In this document: piece by piece, positions 11,118-23,639 of the stretch | Position numbering within the stretch: the stretch's first letter is position 1 | Layout of the letters: the number at the start of each line of letters is the position of its first letter | Origin: Dioscorea cayenensis subsp. rotundata | Taxonomy: Eukaryota > Streptophyta > Magnoliopsida > Dioscoreales > Dioscoreaceae | Length of the DNA stretch: 64,000 nucleotides | NCBI RefSeq assembly: GCF_009730915.1 | Contig: NC_052477.1 | Coordinates: 3,126,611 to 3,190,610 of the forward strand | Reading direction: 5' to 3' | Position numbers and translations under genes: made by a program | Notes under the pieces: generated by a model | Database searches by the model: none | The model's input: the letters and a program-made list of their open reading frames with translations, nothing else | Told to the model about the DNA's origin: nothing

Positions 11118-12260
11118 CGCTACTACATAATTGAATTTATGCAGCGATTACTTTGCAACGGTTATAAAAATGTTACAATTGACTAAAGATGCAAGTGGGG
11201 CCGGTGGGGAATGGGATCCCCATCCCCATCCTCGCTTCCCACGAGGTGGGGATTCCCCACCTCAAAATTCCCCATGGGAGAGAAATTCCCCTCACTCACT
11301 CCCCTGTGGGGATCTCCGCGGGATCGAGGAATTCATACCCACCAATTTTTTTTCTAATTACACATGTAACACATCATATATAAAATTAAAAAAAACAAAC
11401 AAAATATTCTTCAAAATAAATATTATTTAATGTATGAGAAAACAACAAACTAACAAAATAATTGATGGTATGAAGAATTGAAGAAGGGGAACTGCGGAAG
11501 TTGAGATTTCAATAAAAATTGATAAATTAATCAATTTAATCTTAATTTTAATATAACATATTTATCTATAATAGGAAATAAAAAAGTTTTAATTAAAATT
11601 TTTAAAACAATTTTTCATATAATTATCTCTAAGTATTGCATTGGAGTAATACTAATTTTTATTAAAAATCTAAAACATTATTAATAAAATACCAAAAAAT
11701 AAAATTTTTAAAACCCAAATATTTGATCATTATAATATTTATATCAATATTGAATTTTTTAATAAATAAAATTAAGTATATGAGTTATTTTTAATATATA
11801 TAATATATATTTAATTTAAACATATGGAAAACTTCTCCCCACAACCTGTATCCCTGCGGGGAGCGGGGCGGGGATCTCGCGGGGGTGGGGAATACAGTCC
11901 TCCTCCCCGCCCCTCCCTGCGGGTTGGGGAAGAGTTTTCCCCCATTCCCCTCCCCGCGGGGGGTTTATATCAGAGAATCCTCACTCCGTCGGGGCTAGTC
12001 CTAGCGGGGAACAAAAATTCTCCGCCCTACTTGTATCCCTACAACAGACTATTTATTGCAGCAGTTTTTGCAGCCATTTCATACCATTACAGACAATTCC
12101 TCATTTAAGTGTTACATTTGACTAAACCTCTGCACAAACCGCTATATAACTTAAACGAATGCAGTGGTTCCTAATTGCTATACATATTCATTATGTAGCG
12201 ATTCTCAATAATTGCTGCATATTTGCCTTTGTATGTAGCGGTTTTTATAACCGTTGCATA
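11118..12260. mobile_element. Unclassified host repeat with sub-terminal 'gcaacggtt' motifs, split by a nested MITE
   Basis: On both sides of the element at 11184-12041 lie short motifs in both orientations: gcagcgatt / gcaacggttataaaa on the left, and gtagcgatt / gtagcggtttttataaccgttgca on the right. Repeated sub-terminal motifs of this kind are typical of CACTA-like transposons, and the left edge reads 'ctactacataa'. No transposase is present. Edges and class are uncertain. Confidence 0.35.
11184..12041. mobile_element. hAT-like MITE with GC-rich arms, 858 bp
   Basis: The left terminus TAAAGATGCAAGTGGGGC and the complement of the right terminus TAGGGATACAAGTAGGGC form an 18-bp inverted repeat with four mismatches. 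Flanking 8-mers CAATTGAC (11176-11183) and CAACAGAC (12042-12049) match at 6 of 8 positions, fitting a hAT duplication. The outer 150-200 bases of each arm are built from repeated 'tccccgcgggga'-like palindromes around an A/T-rich centre. Open frames in the arms are products of this composition, not genes. Confidence 0.7.
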
Positions 12261-13021
12261 TATTAAAATAATGTGTCTGCACATTATTTTGGTAATTTAT
12301 TGGGTATCATTTTTCTAATAACAATTAATAATTTCTATAAGAATTTTATGTTTTCACTCAAAAAATTATAGTTATTTTTTTATTTTGTACATTGGGAGCA
12401 AAATATTAATTTTGCAAATGATGAGATAAATTTAAGAAAGAAATTTCAAAGGGCAAGGTTGCAAATTTTTCTAGTTTTCTAAAATCCAAGAGTTATAGTA
12501 ATTAAAATTTTAGAGTGTTACATATAATTATAAGTAATATTTTCATAAAGGAAAAAATATTTGAAAAACAAAATTAAGACATTTAATTTGAAGCATTATC
12601 ATTATAATTAGTTATTTATTATTTAGTAAAAAAAATGAGAAACAAAACTATAATTATATGTATATATGTATATATTGTTTAAATTTTGTTAACACCAATG
12701 CAAGTGTTAAGAAATTACATTAAGGCACCATAAAACTAGTTCTAGTTTTAAAAGACAACACTTAATTATTATTATATATTTTTTAAATTTTATAGATATT
12801 GATTTTTAACTTTTTTTAAATAATTTTATAAAATTATCTAAATTAATGTTTGTCAAATCAATTTTATAAATGAATTAATTTCTTAAAATTATTTTTAAAA
12901 AATTTTTATATAAATTATCTCTTACAAATCCTTAAACCTTAATTTTTAAAAAATAAAAATAAAAAAATAATTGAAATAATAAAAAAATTTCACTGGATTT
13001 TTTAAAAACACACAAAATATT

Positions 13022-13059
<38 letters not shown>

Positions 13060-13060
13060 T
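12261..13060. other. AT-rich intergenic DNA ending in (TA)n
   Basis: No gene seen. A pure TA run occupies about 13028-13058, just before the GC-rich leader of the MATH gene. Confidence 0.6.
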
Positions 13061-13411
13061 AAATCCAAATCACCACACTCCCATTTGCCAGATTAGCCAG
13101 TAAGCAGTCAATTTCTCCTTTCCTCCACAATGCCAAACCTTGCTGAGAAGCCCTAAATTCACTGAGAAGCCAACATCGCCTATCTCTTCGCCGATCAACG
13201 TTGCCCTAACTTCTTCTCCCCCGGTGAATTCAAAGTTTGGTCCCAAGCATTGTCCATCTCTTCTCCAATCAATGGTTCTCGAAATTCTCCAGGTGAAGAA
13301 GTCGATCAACTGAGTGCTCAAGGATCAATTTCACTGTTGGCGCTTCCTCGAAATCTCGCACGGCCTTTCTCTCCCGCGGAGCCCCTAGATCGCCGGAGAA
13401 CACCGGCGGAA

Positions 13412-16400
13412 ATGGCGAACCAGGGGATGGAGGACACCGGGCTTATCAAGGCTTGTGAGGTGGCCATCGATGGCGGAGGGACCAAGGGGCGAGCCGTGCT
13501 TTGCGCCAAATCGCAGGTCTGATCTTGATCTTGAATTTTTTTTTTTTTTTCTAGTTTTAAGGATTGGATGATGTGCTCGAAAATATAACTTGAATTTATT
13601 GTGGGGATTATTCATAAACACCCTGTGATTTTTCACTGCTATTTTTCTGTGCTTGTTTCCTGACTACATTTTGATTTCATCTCAGTGTAGTGACAAATTA
13701 TATATTTAATATTTCATTATTGTCCCATTTTCATAAAAAAAAAATTATATATCAATTTTTCAAACTCATTAATATTTTATTAATTTTTTTAAAAAATCTA
13801 ATAATTTCTTTATTTTCTCTCATAATAGTATTTTAGTATTCTAAAAAAATATTGAAAAATACAATAGTTTATTAAAGATTTAAAAGATAAAATTAAAATT
13901 TTATTTAATATTATATAGATTTTTTAAATGAATATATATAAAGGAACCAGTAAAGCTCCTTAAAAAACATGTAAATAGTGTTGAGATAATTATGTTTTTT
14001 TAATTTGACTATGATATATTTTTTTGTTGAGACTTAAATATTTAAATTAGTTGTTTATTGATTAAAATTCAAATTAATTATTATAGTTATGAATATTATA
14101 TGCAATCTTCTCATCAGTGTTTAAATTTTAACTAATTTATGATTTATTCATCTTTACCAAAATCGATCTTAGAGTATTTAAAAAAATATCAAAGGTGATT
14201 AATATTCAAAAGAATAGAAATTTGAATAGAAACATGATTTATTATTATTTTAAAGTTGTCAATGTTATCTAGATAACTTTAAAAGTAGCATGCATTTAAA
14301 ATTAATCAAGATATAAATCCTTGAGGTTTTTATTCTTTCTTTCATGATTCCTGCATTCAGAGTTTTTCTAGAGGGTTTTATTGGTCAGCTTTCTACTCTA
14401 AGAACCATGTGTTGTTTGTTTTGATGACTTGTATTCATTTGTTTTGATTGGAATTACAAGTTTAATTTAGCTTTTGGTCTGCATTGATTATGTCTGCAGA
14501 TCTCAAAAGGGGAAACAATTTTTTTTATAGGGAGATAACAGATGGGGAATGGAATTTCTGGAGAGACTGCGGATCATAAAGAGGAAACAAATTTTCTTTT
14601 ACAACAAGAACATATGGGGAACGAAATTTCTGGAGAAAAATATAATAGTGAGAATTGAAGGCCCTTTTCAATTCTTGTTTTTCTTTTGTCCTTTTTCCTT
14701 GATAAAATTCTCTGAAGCTGATGTTAAAAGTTTTGTTTATTATTTTTTTTTATCAATCCCTTAACCTTTATGAAAATAAAATACCAAGTCTCTTATTACT
14801 ATTTTAGGGGTGGTCAGTATTTTTGTCATTGATAGAAGAATTTGCATTGCAGGAGTGACACGATCATCCATGTTAATGGCCAATCCTTTTTATAACTTTC
14901 TTTGGACAATTGAATGCTTTTCTCGTCTTTCCAATAGCACATTTGTGCATGAATCAAGAGCATTCAATGCCCAAAATTGCAAGTGGTATGTATGAACTTA
15001 TTTATCAGACTTACCATATATATATATATATATATATATACTTGGGCAGATATTAGAGGTTTATACATAATATAGTAATTTGAATATATAAGTCTGAGTT
15101 CTTATCTTGATAATATATTTGGTTTACATCTAACAATATGTATGTGTGTTTTATTGTTGTTAACAATTTTAATTTTTACAGGAAACTAGAATTTTGTCGG
15201 AAGAATAATTTGGATGGAGTGGACTTTCTTGGATTGTACCTTGTTCTAAATGAGGTCCATCCATATTTCGCTCATTGTCAATATTTTGTGATGTGCCAAC
15301 TCTCCTTGCTGAATCAGAGAACAGGAAAATATGCTTCAGTTTTAGGTTTTTAATTTCATTACTTCCTTGTTCTCTTGTATTTTTCTATACATTATAGACT
15401 TTTTGTATAGATCTTGATGGTCTTTCTCTTTTTGTTGCAGTTGATTATGAAGCCATGCCTGGACATTCTTTTGGCTTTTATAATTTAATTTCCTTGAGAG
15501 ATTTTTATGATGAAAAGAATGGTTATTTGGTCAATGACAAGTGTGTTTTTGCGGTGAATATCTTCAAAGCATCGCCAATTAGAACTATCTGTGAGACTCT
15601 AAGAGCCCCAAGAGCATATAGAAGAATTTGCGTTGCAGGAACGAAACAATCAACCACATTAAGGACCAATCCTTACTACAACTTTCTTTGGACGATTGAG
15701 TGTTTCTCTAGTCTTTCCAATAAAACAGATGTGCATAAATCAGGGAAATTCAGTGCCTTAAATTGCAAGTGGTATGTATGAACTTAGAAGAAGACTTAAC
15801 CACATACTTGTGCAGATTTTGGGTCCATACATATATCTGTTAGAGTAATTTGAATAAACAAGTCTCAATTATCATTTTATCATCTTCAGGCTTAGATAAT
15901 ACATTTGGTTTACATCTAACAATATTTTGTTGGTCAATTTTAATTTTTACAGGAATCTAGAATTTTGTCCTAAGAATAGTGTGGATGGAGAGGACTATAT
16001 TGCATTGAAGCTTGTTCTGAATGAGGTCCCTTCACATTTTGCTCAATGTCAATATAATGTGGTATGCCAACTCTCCTTGTTGAATCAGAGAACGGGAAAG
16101 AATAATTCATCTTCAGGTTTTCAATTTGATTTCTTCCTTGTTCTCTTGTATTTTTCCTATATATTATAGTTTTTCTGTATAAATCTATCTTAATGGTCTT
16201 TCATTTGGTTTTTTTCTGCAGTTGATTATGAAATAGCGCCTGGATGTTCTTATTGCTTAAATAAATTCATATCCTTGAGAGATTTTCACAATAAAAAGAA
16301 TGATTATTTGGTCAATGACAAGTGTGTTTTTGGGGTGAATATCTCCGAAGCATCACCAATTATAACTATCTGTGAGACTCTTAAAGCTCCAGAAGCTTGA
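13412..16400 (+). CDS. Tandem MATH (TRAF-like) domain protein
   Basis: Exons 14542-14647, 14808-14985, 15182-15345, 15441-15771, 15953-16116 and 16222-16400 join in consistent phases with GT-AG introns and give 373 residues from the ATG at 14542. Two MATH domains are visible, about residues 65-190 and 230-355, each with NFLWTIECFS, NCKW, LVLNEV, CQLSLLNQRTGK, FISL/LISLRDF and YLVNDKCVF. MATH domains bind peptides and often act as substrate adaptors in ubiquitin pathways; no BTB or protease domain is present. The N-terminus carries a doubled MGN(G/E)ISGE motif. A GC-rich upstream exon (13412-13516, starting MANQGMED) ends in phase 0 at a good donor and could be spliced to 14542, adding 35 residues; otherwise translation starts at 14542. 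The two domain-coding blocks share intron sequence too, so they arose by genomic duplication. Confidence 0.8.
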
Positions 16401-17510
16401 TGTGTATGATTCTTACTAAGAGAATGGACCCAATGCATTGTTTAGTTAACACTTAACAGACATGGGAATGGAGAGGTTTCTTTAAGGAATAAGATGAGGG
16501 GAAAACCCTAATTAAGATTAAGCTAAATTTCTTGTGGAATGCCCCATCCGGATATTAAAATGTCTATTTTACCCCTGACTTTAAAGGTATTTCCATCCAT
16601 GTTTTATCCTTCTTCGTTGTCCTGTGAGTGAGAGAAACCACGCACTATCCCGTCCAATGCCGCCAGCCTCCAGCCTCCACGCGCTCACTGGCAAGATTCC
16701 TAAGCCCCATCACATGGTTGCCTCCTTTGCCATTGGATCCATGCCGAAACCCACGGTTCTGATCAAATCCCGAGCCCTCGGGCACCAGTGGTGGGCTTGG
16801 GTTCTGTACTTAATGCTTAGGGTTCGAGACCCTGACGAGCGCGTCGGCAGCGGTGGTGGTGAGATCGGAGTGGAGAAGGTTGAGAGGAGGAGCGCAGGGG
16901 AAAGGCCACGGCGGAGGGTGGTGGCGGCAAGCTAGTGTTTCCGCAGCCGTTGGCATCGCTGTTCGAGAAGGATGGGAGGCGGAGCTCGTTCTTGAAGGCG
17001 GTGAGGATGAACAGTAGGATTTTGTTGACTGAGGTCAAACCGCCGGAGATCTTGAGCACCTCCCGCCGTGATGGATGACTGAGATTGCATCTGGTGGGAG
17101 GGTATGATCACGAGGAGGAAACAGTGGGTTGGGAGTGGGCGAGAGTGAGGAGGAGAAAACAATTTCTTAAATTTTTAATAATAATAATATTTTTTTTTTT
17201 TGCGATAAAAAATTTTAAATTAATTATAAAAATAAAAAAATTTAAATTATAACAATAATGATAAGACATTATAAATAAAATAATATTAGTGCTAATACAC
17301 TTATTAATTTAATATTCATTCTATAAGGATGTAAAAGACATTTTTCACATTTTTCTTTTTTTTTTTTACTTCTCTTATTCTTAATGAATTATTCTCTCAT
17401 ACCTTTCAATTAAACACAGTTTTTTTTTATTCATAATCCATTCTAATTTATTTTCATCTTATCTCATTCCTCCTCAATTATACTATTAACAAACAGACTA
17501 CCTCTAAGAC
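16401..17510 (+). other. Gene-fragment-bearing insertion downstream of the MATH gene
   Basis: A GC-rich stretch (about 16620-17160) flanked by A/T-rich arms holds codon-like sequence with no start-to-stop gene. In one frame (about 16932-17080) it reads KLVFPQPLASLFEKDGRRSS and continues to a TGA. The outer edges (tgtttagttaacac on the left; complement tgtttgttaatagt on the right) are loosely inverted, which suggests a DNA transposon carrying a captured exon. I do not recognise the source gene. Confidence 0.35.
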
Positions 17511-18354
17511 ATTATTTGAGCTCAGTCTAAAAACCTGAGAATCTCATGGGCCCGGATCTTGATAATCTAGTTAATAACCTACCACCATCTTCAAAGTCTA
17601 AATTATGCTCTTTCAATTGTTGATCAAATACATGGAAATGATTATGCAATGTCTATTTAAATTACTCAAGGTCATTATATTCATCTTAATTAGCTCAAAC
17701 GCAAAGTGTGATGTCATGATTTTCTTTTCTCTAATATATATATATTTATAAAATCGACAAGTAAAAACGTAAAAAAACAAACTCATGCGAAGGTATACTA
17801 GTTACGGTAACTTAACTAATCTCATGTGAATATCCCCTGCCATACAATTTTAAGAGGGAAAACAAGATGTAATCTTTACACATAACTCCCATAGAGAACT
17901 TTGAACATGAATTGTAATATAAGAAATTTGATCTTTTATATATATATAAATATATGCATGACTTGAGATTGTTATTTTAATCAATATAGTAATTTTTTTT
18001 TCAGAAAAAAAATATATATATATATATAGTAATTGAAGGTATGTTCTGCCACCGCGATCCTTTTTGCTTCAAGGAGTTCATATAACTTCTACATGACCTA
18101 AATAACCCATCCAATGGCTTAAACAAAAATAATTTTGAAAAATAAATATAATTTTTTTTTTTATAAATTTTATATCACCAAGTAATTTTAATTGATTTTT
18201 TAAATCAATGTCAATTAATTAAAATAGAGAAGTAAGAAAAACATGGTGGGAATATTATATATATTATATATATATTATATATATATATAAACGAAGTAGG
18301 TGAATCAGATGTTCTACGGTTGACATTCATAGAAGAGGAGCAAGGAGCTCAGCC
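17511..18354. other. Intergenic DNA upstream of the F-box gene
   Basis: A/T-rich sequence with TA runs at 18004-18030 and 18253-18288, and the dispersed 'tgattttttaaatcaatg' repeat at 18150-18225. The last 60 bases before the ATG form the leader conserved with 10460-10522. The TA run could supply a TATA element, but none stands out. Confidence 0.5.
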
Positions 18355-21300
18355 ATGGCGGCGAAGCCCTGCTCCAACTGGCTCCCAGACGACATCGCCA
18401 TCGCCATTGCCGTCCGTCTCGAGGTCTTTATCTTCTATGCCTCTCTTCTCTCCTTTTTTTTCATTTCCCTTTTTTGGGATTTGATTTTGGGATTCTTGGG
18501 AACTAGGTCTGGGATGTGTGCTCCCTCGCGAGCTGCTCGCGCTTCTGGAGAGCGCTCTGCGCATCGGATTGCTTGTGGTTCGCTCTGTGCAGGAAGAGGT
18601 GGCCGGCGTTGGCTTCGGACGAGGCATCATCCTCGGCTTTCCAGGTCATTTTGATCTTTTTTTTTTTTTTGGATTGTTTCTTTGTATCTTGTGAAGAAAA
18701 TTGCTTGAAGAACGTGGATTTTATTGTTCTGCTGGAATAGTCTTAAGTGTTTTCAGGTCATTTTGATGCCCTTTATTTCTCTATTTTGTTGATCTTTAAT
18801 GATTTTTCAATTATTGTGAAGAAAATTGCATGAAAAACGTTGGTTATTATTGTTGTGCAGGAATACTATCAAGTGTTTTCTGGTTATTTTGATGTCTTTT
18901 GTTTCTTTATTTTGTTAATTTTTTCCCATCATTTTCAATTATTGGCAAAAACTTGCATGAAAATGGAATGGTTTATTTTTTAAACCATTATGTTGGGATG
19001 GAGGTTGCTCCATATGAGTAATCTTCCTCTTTTCTTGTTATTTTGTTGTCTTTGTTTCTTGATTTTGTTGTTTGTGAGATTATTTTTCTTTTGTGAGCGT
19101 CCTGGGAAAGGTTTTGAAAGGAACTCAAATCCCATGGATCTTGAGATGGATGTTGTTCTGTGTGAATGATCGTTATTGTTTTCATATCACTTTGAGATTT
19201 CTTATTGCTCAAACATTTAGTTGTCTTTTGAGAAGAAAACTGCATGAAAAATGTGAATAAAATGGTTGGTTTTTGTGGACCATTAATACTTGGAGTTGGA
19301 GGGAGGCTATCCTTCTCAAGTAGCCTAGTTTTTTTCAGGTCATTTTGATTTTTTTCCCTTATTGGTTGTGACATGGTTTTGTAATCTTTCACAAAGAAAA
19401 ATGCATGAAAAATGTGAATGGAATTATTGATTTTGTGTATCATGATATAGGGATGGAGGTCTTTCTACATCAATAATCACATAAAAATGGCTAATAGAGC
19501 ATCCTCTGTTATTAAGTTTGTGGAAGAGTGCTCTCAAAATGAATCACTTGAAGTTGGATACTATTTAAGAGCCATTCGAGAATTATGTTCTATGGAGGCT
19601 GGGTTTAAGGATGTTCAATTGTTTCTGTTCACAAGACAAAGCAGTGCGCTTTTGAACCTGATTGGATTGCATTACTCAATACTTTCTCTCGGGATACCTG
19701 TAAGCATTCAAATCAATTTTTCATTTATACAAACTCTTCACCTTCAAGAATTATTTGACTTAAACTAAATCTGTATCAGGAATTATAGCTTATCATTGTG
19801 TTCAAACAAGGGATATCTGATTTTATATGAATATCCCATTTTCCTGTGTTAAATATATGTTTTCATGCCATTAATCTGCATCTTATCCAAAGTCCTGATG
19901 GAAGCTCTCCTTGGTAATTTTCTATGAGCCATTGTCCCCATATGCTCAGCATATACTAGGTATTGTCACACTTACAGAGTATTAAGCATTTGATGAACAT
20001 ACTGATTCATCAGATAAATGTTTGTTCTAAATTACCCTATATGGTTAACATTATATATTGCTTTGATCTGTTGGCTGTGGTTTGATTGGGACAATTCCAA
20101 TCTTTAATAAAGCTTATAACTTGCAAACTGCATAACCATTGTAATACAGATAGCATGGAATGGGATAATCTTAAAAACTTGGTTGTCACTTATTTCCTAT
20201 GTAAATAATAGTAATAAATTAAATTTTCTTGCTGATAGAGATCAGTCCAAGATTTGTAAGACATCATTTTCCATTTTCTTTTGGTGGATATTAGATTCTT
20301 AGATATGTTGCATAATTTGGATTGGAAGCCAAACTTGGATCAAGGGGGCCTCTTTGTTGATGGTTTTTGTCTCAATGAAAATGATTTTTATTAAAGCTGG
20401 ATGGTGAAGAGGTTAGTGTGAAAAATTGCAGAATGCAGAAATCTTGTTCTCAGTTTATTGGTAGGCATATGAACTGCAACCAAATGGAAAGGAACAATTT
20501 GGAAATACCGAGGCAATCCAATTCCACTGCCCTGCCTTGCACAATTTTTTAATCCGCCTTAACAATGTTGTTTGTGAAAGAAATTGAAGACAAAACCAAA
20601 ACAACAAACTTCAAGGCTATTTCTGGCAACTCATCCACTAGAACTCATTGTTAAGCTTGATCCACAATTTTTTGTTATCCATGTTTCTATCCTCTACTTG
20701 ATTGTGACTTGACTTGAAGAACTATTCATTTATTTCTGGTAAAATTATAGCTGCATGCAAACCAATACTTTCAATTGCTTGAAGAAATTAAATTTAAAAT
20801 TTGCCAAGTTTCCTGCACCCAGACTCTTATTATGCTATGGTTATTGCTTTAAGACAGACTTAGTTCAATTGAACCATCTGTTCCATTGACAAAATTTCTA
20901 GGGAATGTTCCCCGAATAAATACTTGGTTGATATATTTAAGATATGAGTAGATCCTCTTCCTTTTGACCAAAACTTGTTTTCATTGTTTGCTAAAACACC
21001 TCTCTTCTAAAATTTCACTTGCTAAGAATATTACTGTTGATTTCCTTGCAAAACTGTGTAATATTTGACTGGATGTGAAGATTCATATCTGTACTTGAAT
21101 AATACTGCTTTTTTCCGCTGACCTTACAGCCCAATGAGGTAATTGAAGCCCTTCAAAGCCATCATATAGCTGAACGTCAAATTTGTGTGAACTGGTTCAA
21201 GTTAGGCAGGTGGTTTTATGGTTTCCGCTTACCTGATGAGTCCCGTTCTCGCAAGATCACTCTTGTGGAGCTTGCAACATCTAAGGAGGAACCAACTCTT

Positions 21301-21363
21301 GCCATGTTGGATCGTGGTGCAATTCATGAGGTGTTGCGTGTTCAAATCACTCAACTTACGTAA
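18355..21363 (+). CDS. F-box domain protein, 229 residues
   Basis: Four exons: 18355-18423, 18507-18644, 19451-19699 and 21130-21363, all junctions GT-AG and phase 0. The N-terminus is a short F-box: NWLPDDIAIAIAVRLE, then VWDVCSLASCSRFWR, then DCLWFALCRKRWP (residues about 8-55), the usual Skp1-binding fold of SCF ubiquitin ligases. The remainder has no Kelch, LRR or WD repeats. It contains FVEECSQNESLEVGYYLRAI, LFTRQSSALLNLIGLHYSIL and a C-terminal block with CVNWFKLGRWFYGFRLPDES. This layout fits small plant F-box proteins with a helical C-terminus; the substrate is unknown. Intron 3 is long (1.4 kb). A broken copy of exon 1 lies at 10523. Confidence 0.85.
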
Positions 21364-21894
21364 ATTATCATACGGTCATTATAATAGATATGAACTAATT
21401 TGTACATCAGGCATGCAGATATGTGCCTATATGTTTATATGTGTAAATTTCCCAATAAAAGATGTATTTTTATCGGTCTGATGTACAAAACCCTATGTTG
21501 AAAATGTTTATTTTAATAAGTAGTCTTGTATAATGTTAATATATAGCAATTCACATCTCGATGTTGTAGCAATGGTTTTGTGGAGTGGCTGTTTAAGTTT
21601 TCGATGCACTGGGGATTTGATTCTCGCGTGCAGTGGTTTATGGCTTAAATTCTTGAGTTGTCGTTTGAAGGTCATCTAAGGGGCTCTCAAGGGAAAAGAA
21701 TTTGGCAGGGGCTCTGATCATGGCTGCTATGGTATGTTTGTTATCGTCTTCCTTCTTAATGGGATTTGTGGAATTCAATCATGCTATTGATTTTGATGTT
21801 TAGGATGATAGCAGATTACAATTGATCAGCTGATTGACATATTTTGTATGATGAAAAAAAAAACTCTCTTTTTCTGTTATCATTAACTCTGCAG

Positions 21895-22400
21895 AAATGA
21901 GCAGCTTCAGTTCTGGTTACTCACCATGATTTTCAAATAAGGTTGAGTACAAGAAGAGAAATGGAATGAATCAGAAACCAATTCACACAATCAGGTGACT
22001 CTTTTAACTTCAAATTGAATAGTATGAACTATGGAATGAATCAATGCAAAATTCTCCTTTTCTTCTTGTAAAGAGAACAAGTATGAAACATGAAAAAAAG
22101 TATGGATTGTTACACAAATGCTTGTTCTCACCATGATTTTTGGAATAAGGATGAGTGCAAGAAGAGAGACAGAATGAATCAGAAATAAGTACACACAATC
22201 AGGTAACTCTTTTTACTTCAAATCAAATAGTATGAACTATGGAATGAATCGATCCAAAATTCTTCTTCTTGTAGAGAGAACAAGTATGGAATGAAGCAGA
22301 ACACATAATCTAGTATCTCTTTTTTATTTCAATCAAACAGTATTAATTATTGACTGAATAAATCCAAAATTCTTCTTTTCTTCAAATGGAGTAACAAGCA
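21895..22400 (+). repeat. ~205-bp tandem repeat array, block A
   Basis: Units share 'ctcaccatgatttt', 'gaagagaaatggaatgaatc', 'cacacaatcaggt' and 'agaacaagtatgaaacatg'. On the plus strand each unit has a pyrimidine tract ending in AG and, about 125 bases later, CAG|GTAACT or CAG|GTGACT, so each unit looks like an exon with its borders. The segments carry stops in all frames. The array lies 3' of the minus-strand microprotein sequence. Confidence 0.7.
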
Positions 22401-22446
22401 TGAAACATGAAAACCTAAAAATTGTTTCGAACATTGGATGGAGCTC

Positions 22447-22604
22447 TCAGTAGTAGTATCTCGGAACCACCTGTACAATCAAACGGCGTCGTGGCTGGAC
22501 ACAGATGAGCATGAGCACCAAGGCTATCACCACAGCCATTAAGAACCCGAACAACTGGGCACTTTCATCATCAGCTCCATTGCATTGCAGCAAACCTTTC
22601 CTAT
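22447..22604 (-). pseudogene. Dead copy of the 50-residue membrane microprotein gene
   Basis: Aligns along its whole length with the intact gene at 24694-24846. The start codon is ATA, and a 5-base insertion near codon 7 (aatgc) shifts the frame. Beyond it the reading frame of the membrane segment (LFGFLMAVVIALVLMLICVQ) and the basic tail is intact to the TGA. No in-frame ATG precedes the membrane segment, so normal translation is not expected. Confidence 0.75.
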
Positions 22605-22790
22605 GAAGAACTCTTTTAAGAAGAGAAAGATTGAGGTTAGTCTTCTCTATAAGATTTGCTAGTTATATAATTGCATTGTGTAAGAGTAGTAGAGTTGACG
22701 ATTATGAAGACTTGGTATGAATCAAAGTCTTGTGCATTGAGGACTAGTCTCCACTAGCTGATAGAAACTGTAACTACTCCCCTTGGCATG

Positions 22791-23374
22791 GAGCTTCTTT
22801 TTTTGTGTTCCTAAGATTTTAGAAGACCATGATGAGGAGACCTGAAGTCTTCAACTTTGAATGGGCACATGTTGGTTGGTTTAAGCCTTAGGCTTTCCGT
22901 GTTGCTCACTTGCAATGATTTATTTTATTTAATTATTATTATTATTATTTTATTTTTTTACCAAGATGAGCGGCTAGACCGTTGAGAAAGGTAGGGGTGT
23001 ACACAAACTTCGGCGGAGCAAGTGAGGGCAAGGTCTTTGGGACCACCCGCACACAATCACTACTCACAATTCCAAAAATACACCTTCACCCGTGATTCTA
23101 ATATAGAAGCACAATTCGTTTTCCGAGCACCAGTTGCAAGGTAAGTGCTTTAAATTGATGATCTATACCGCCTGGGAAGATGTGAAGTCACCTGAAGTAT
23201 ACAACAAAATAGATGTCAAAATGAAGTTATGAAAGGACTCCCTCCATTTCATTATAACTGTCCACTTGTAGAAGTTTTCCATGTCTCAAATTGTACGGCC
23301 ACATATCTAATTTAAATATTAATTTTTTATTATTTTAATCTTGCTGACACAATGACATAATGCAATTGTTTATG
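22791..23374. other. Unshared spacer between the duplication blocks
   Basis: Contains an ATT-rich run near 22925-22960 and a sequence of unknown type at 22960-23110 (agatgagcggctagaccgtt...) that is absent from block B. No gene seen. Confidence 0.45.
23246..23350. mobile_element. Stowaway-type MITE terminus (partial)
   Basis: 'ctccctccatttcattataa' followed by tgtccacttg is the typical outer sequence of Tc1/mariner (Stowaway) MITEs. The opposite end was not found. Confidence 0.4.
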
Positions 23375-23639
23375 TCTTGCATTCTTGAATTGTTAGTAGC
23401 TTGTCTAAGGGTTATCGACGGAAGGGAAGTTGGCAGGAGCTCTGGTCATGACTGCCCTGCTATGTTTTTTATGGTCATTCTTTTCATTTGTAATGAAATT
23501 TGTGGAATTCTATCATGTCATTGAATTTGGTATTTAGGATTGTAGCAGAATTGCAATTGATTAGCTGATTGACATATTTTGTATGATGAAACAAGGTAAG
23601 TAAAAAAAAATCTCATTTTTGTGATTTTACTATGCTGAA

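Larger units (their letters stand above)
21640..22790. repeat. Duplication block A
   Basis: Homologous to block B (about 23375-25440). Shared segments are the 'ggcaggggctctgatcatg' lead-in, 'gctgattgacatattttgta' followed by tgatga, ~205-bp repeat units, the microprotein sequence (22447-22604) and the trailing 'gaagacttggtatgaatc' segment. Block A has about two full repeat units and no TRIM. Confidence 0.8.

Noticed and set aside
11131..12108. Pro/Gly-rich frames of 64-99 codons
   Set aside because: Produced by the CCCCGCGGGG-type arms of the hAT-like MITE.
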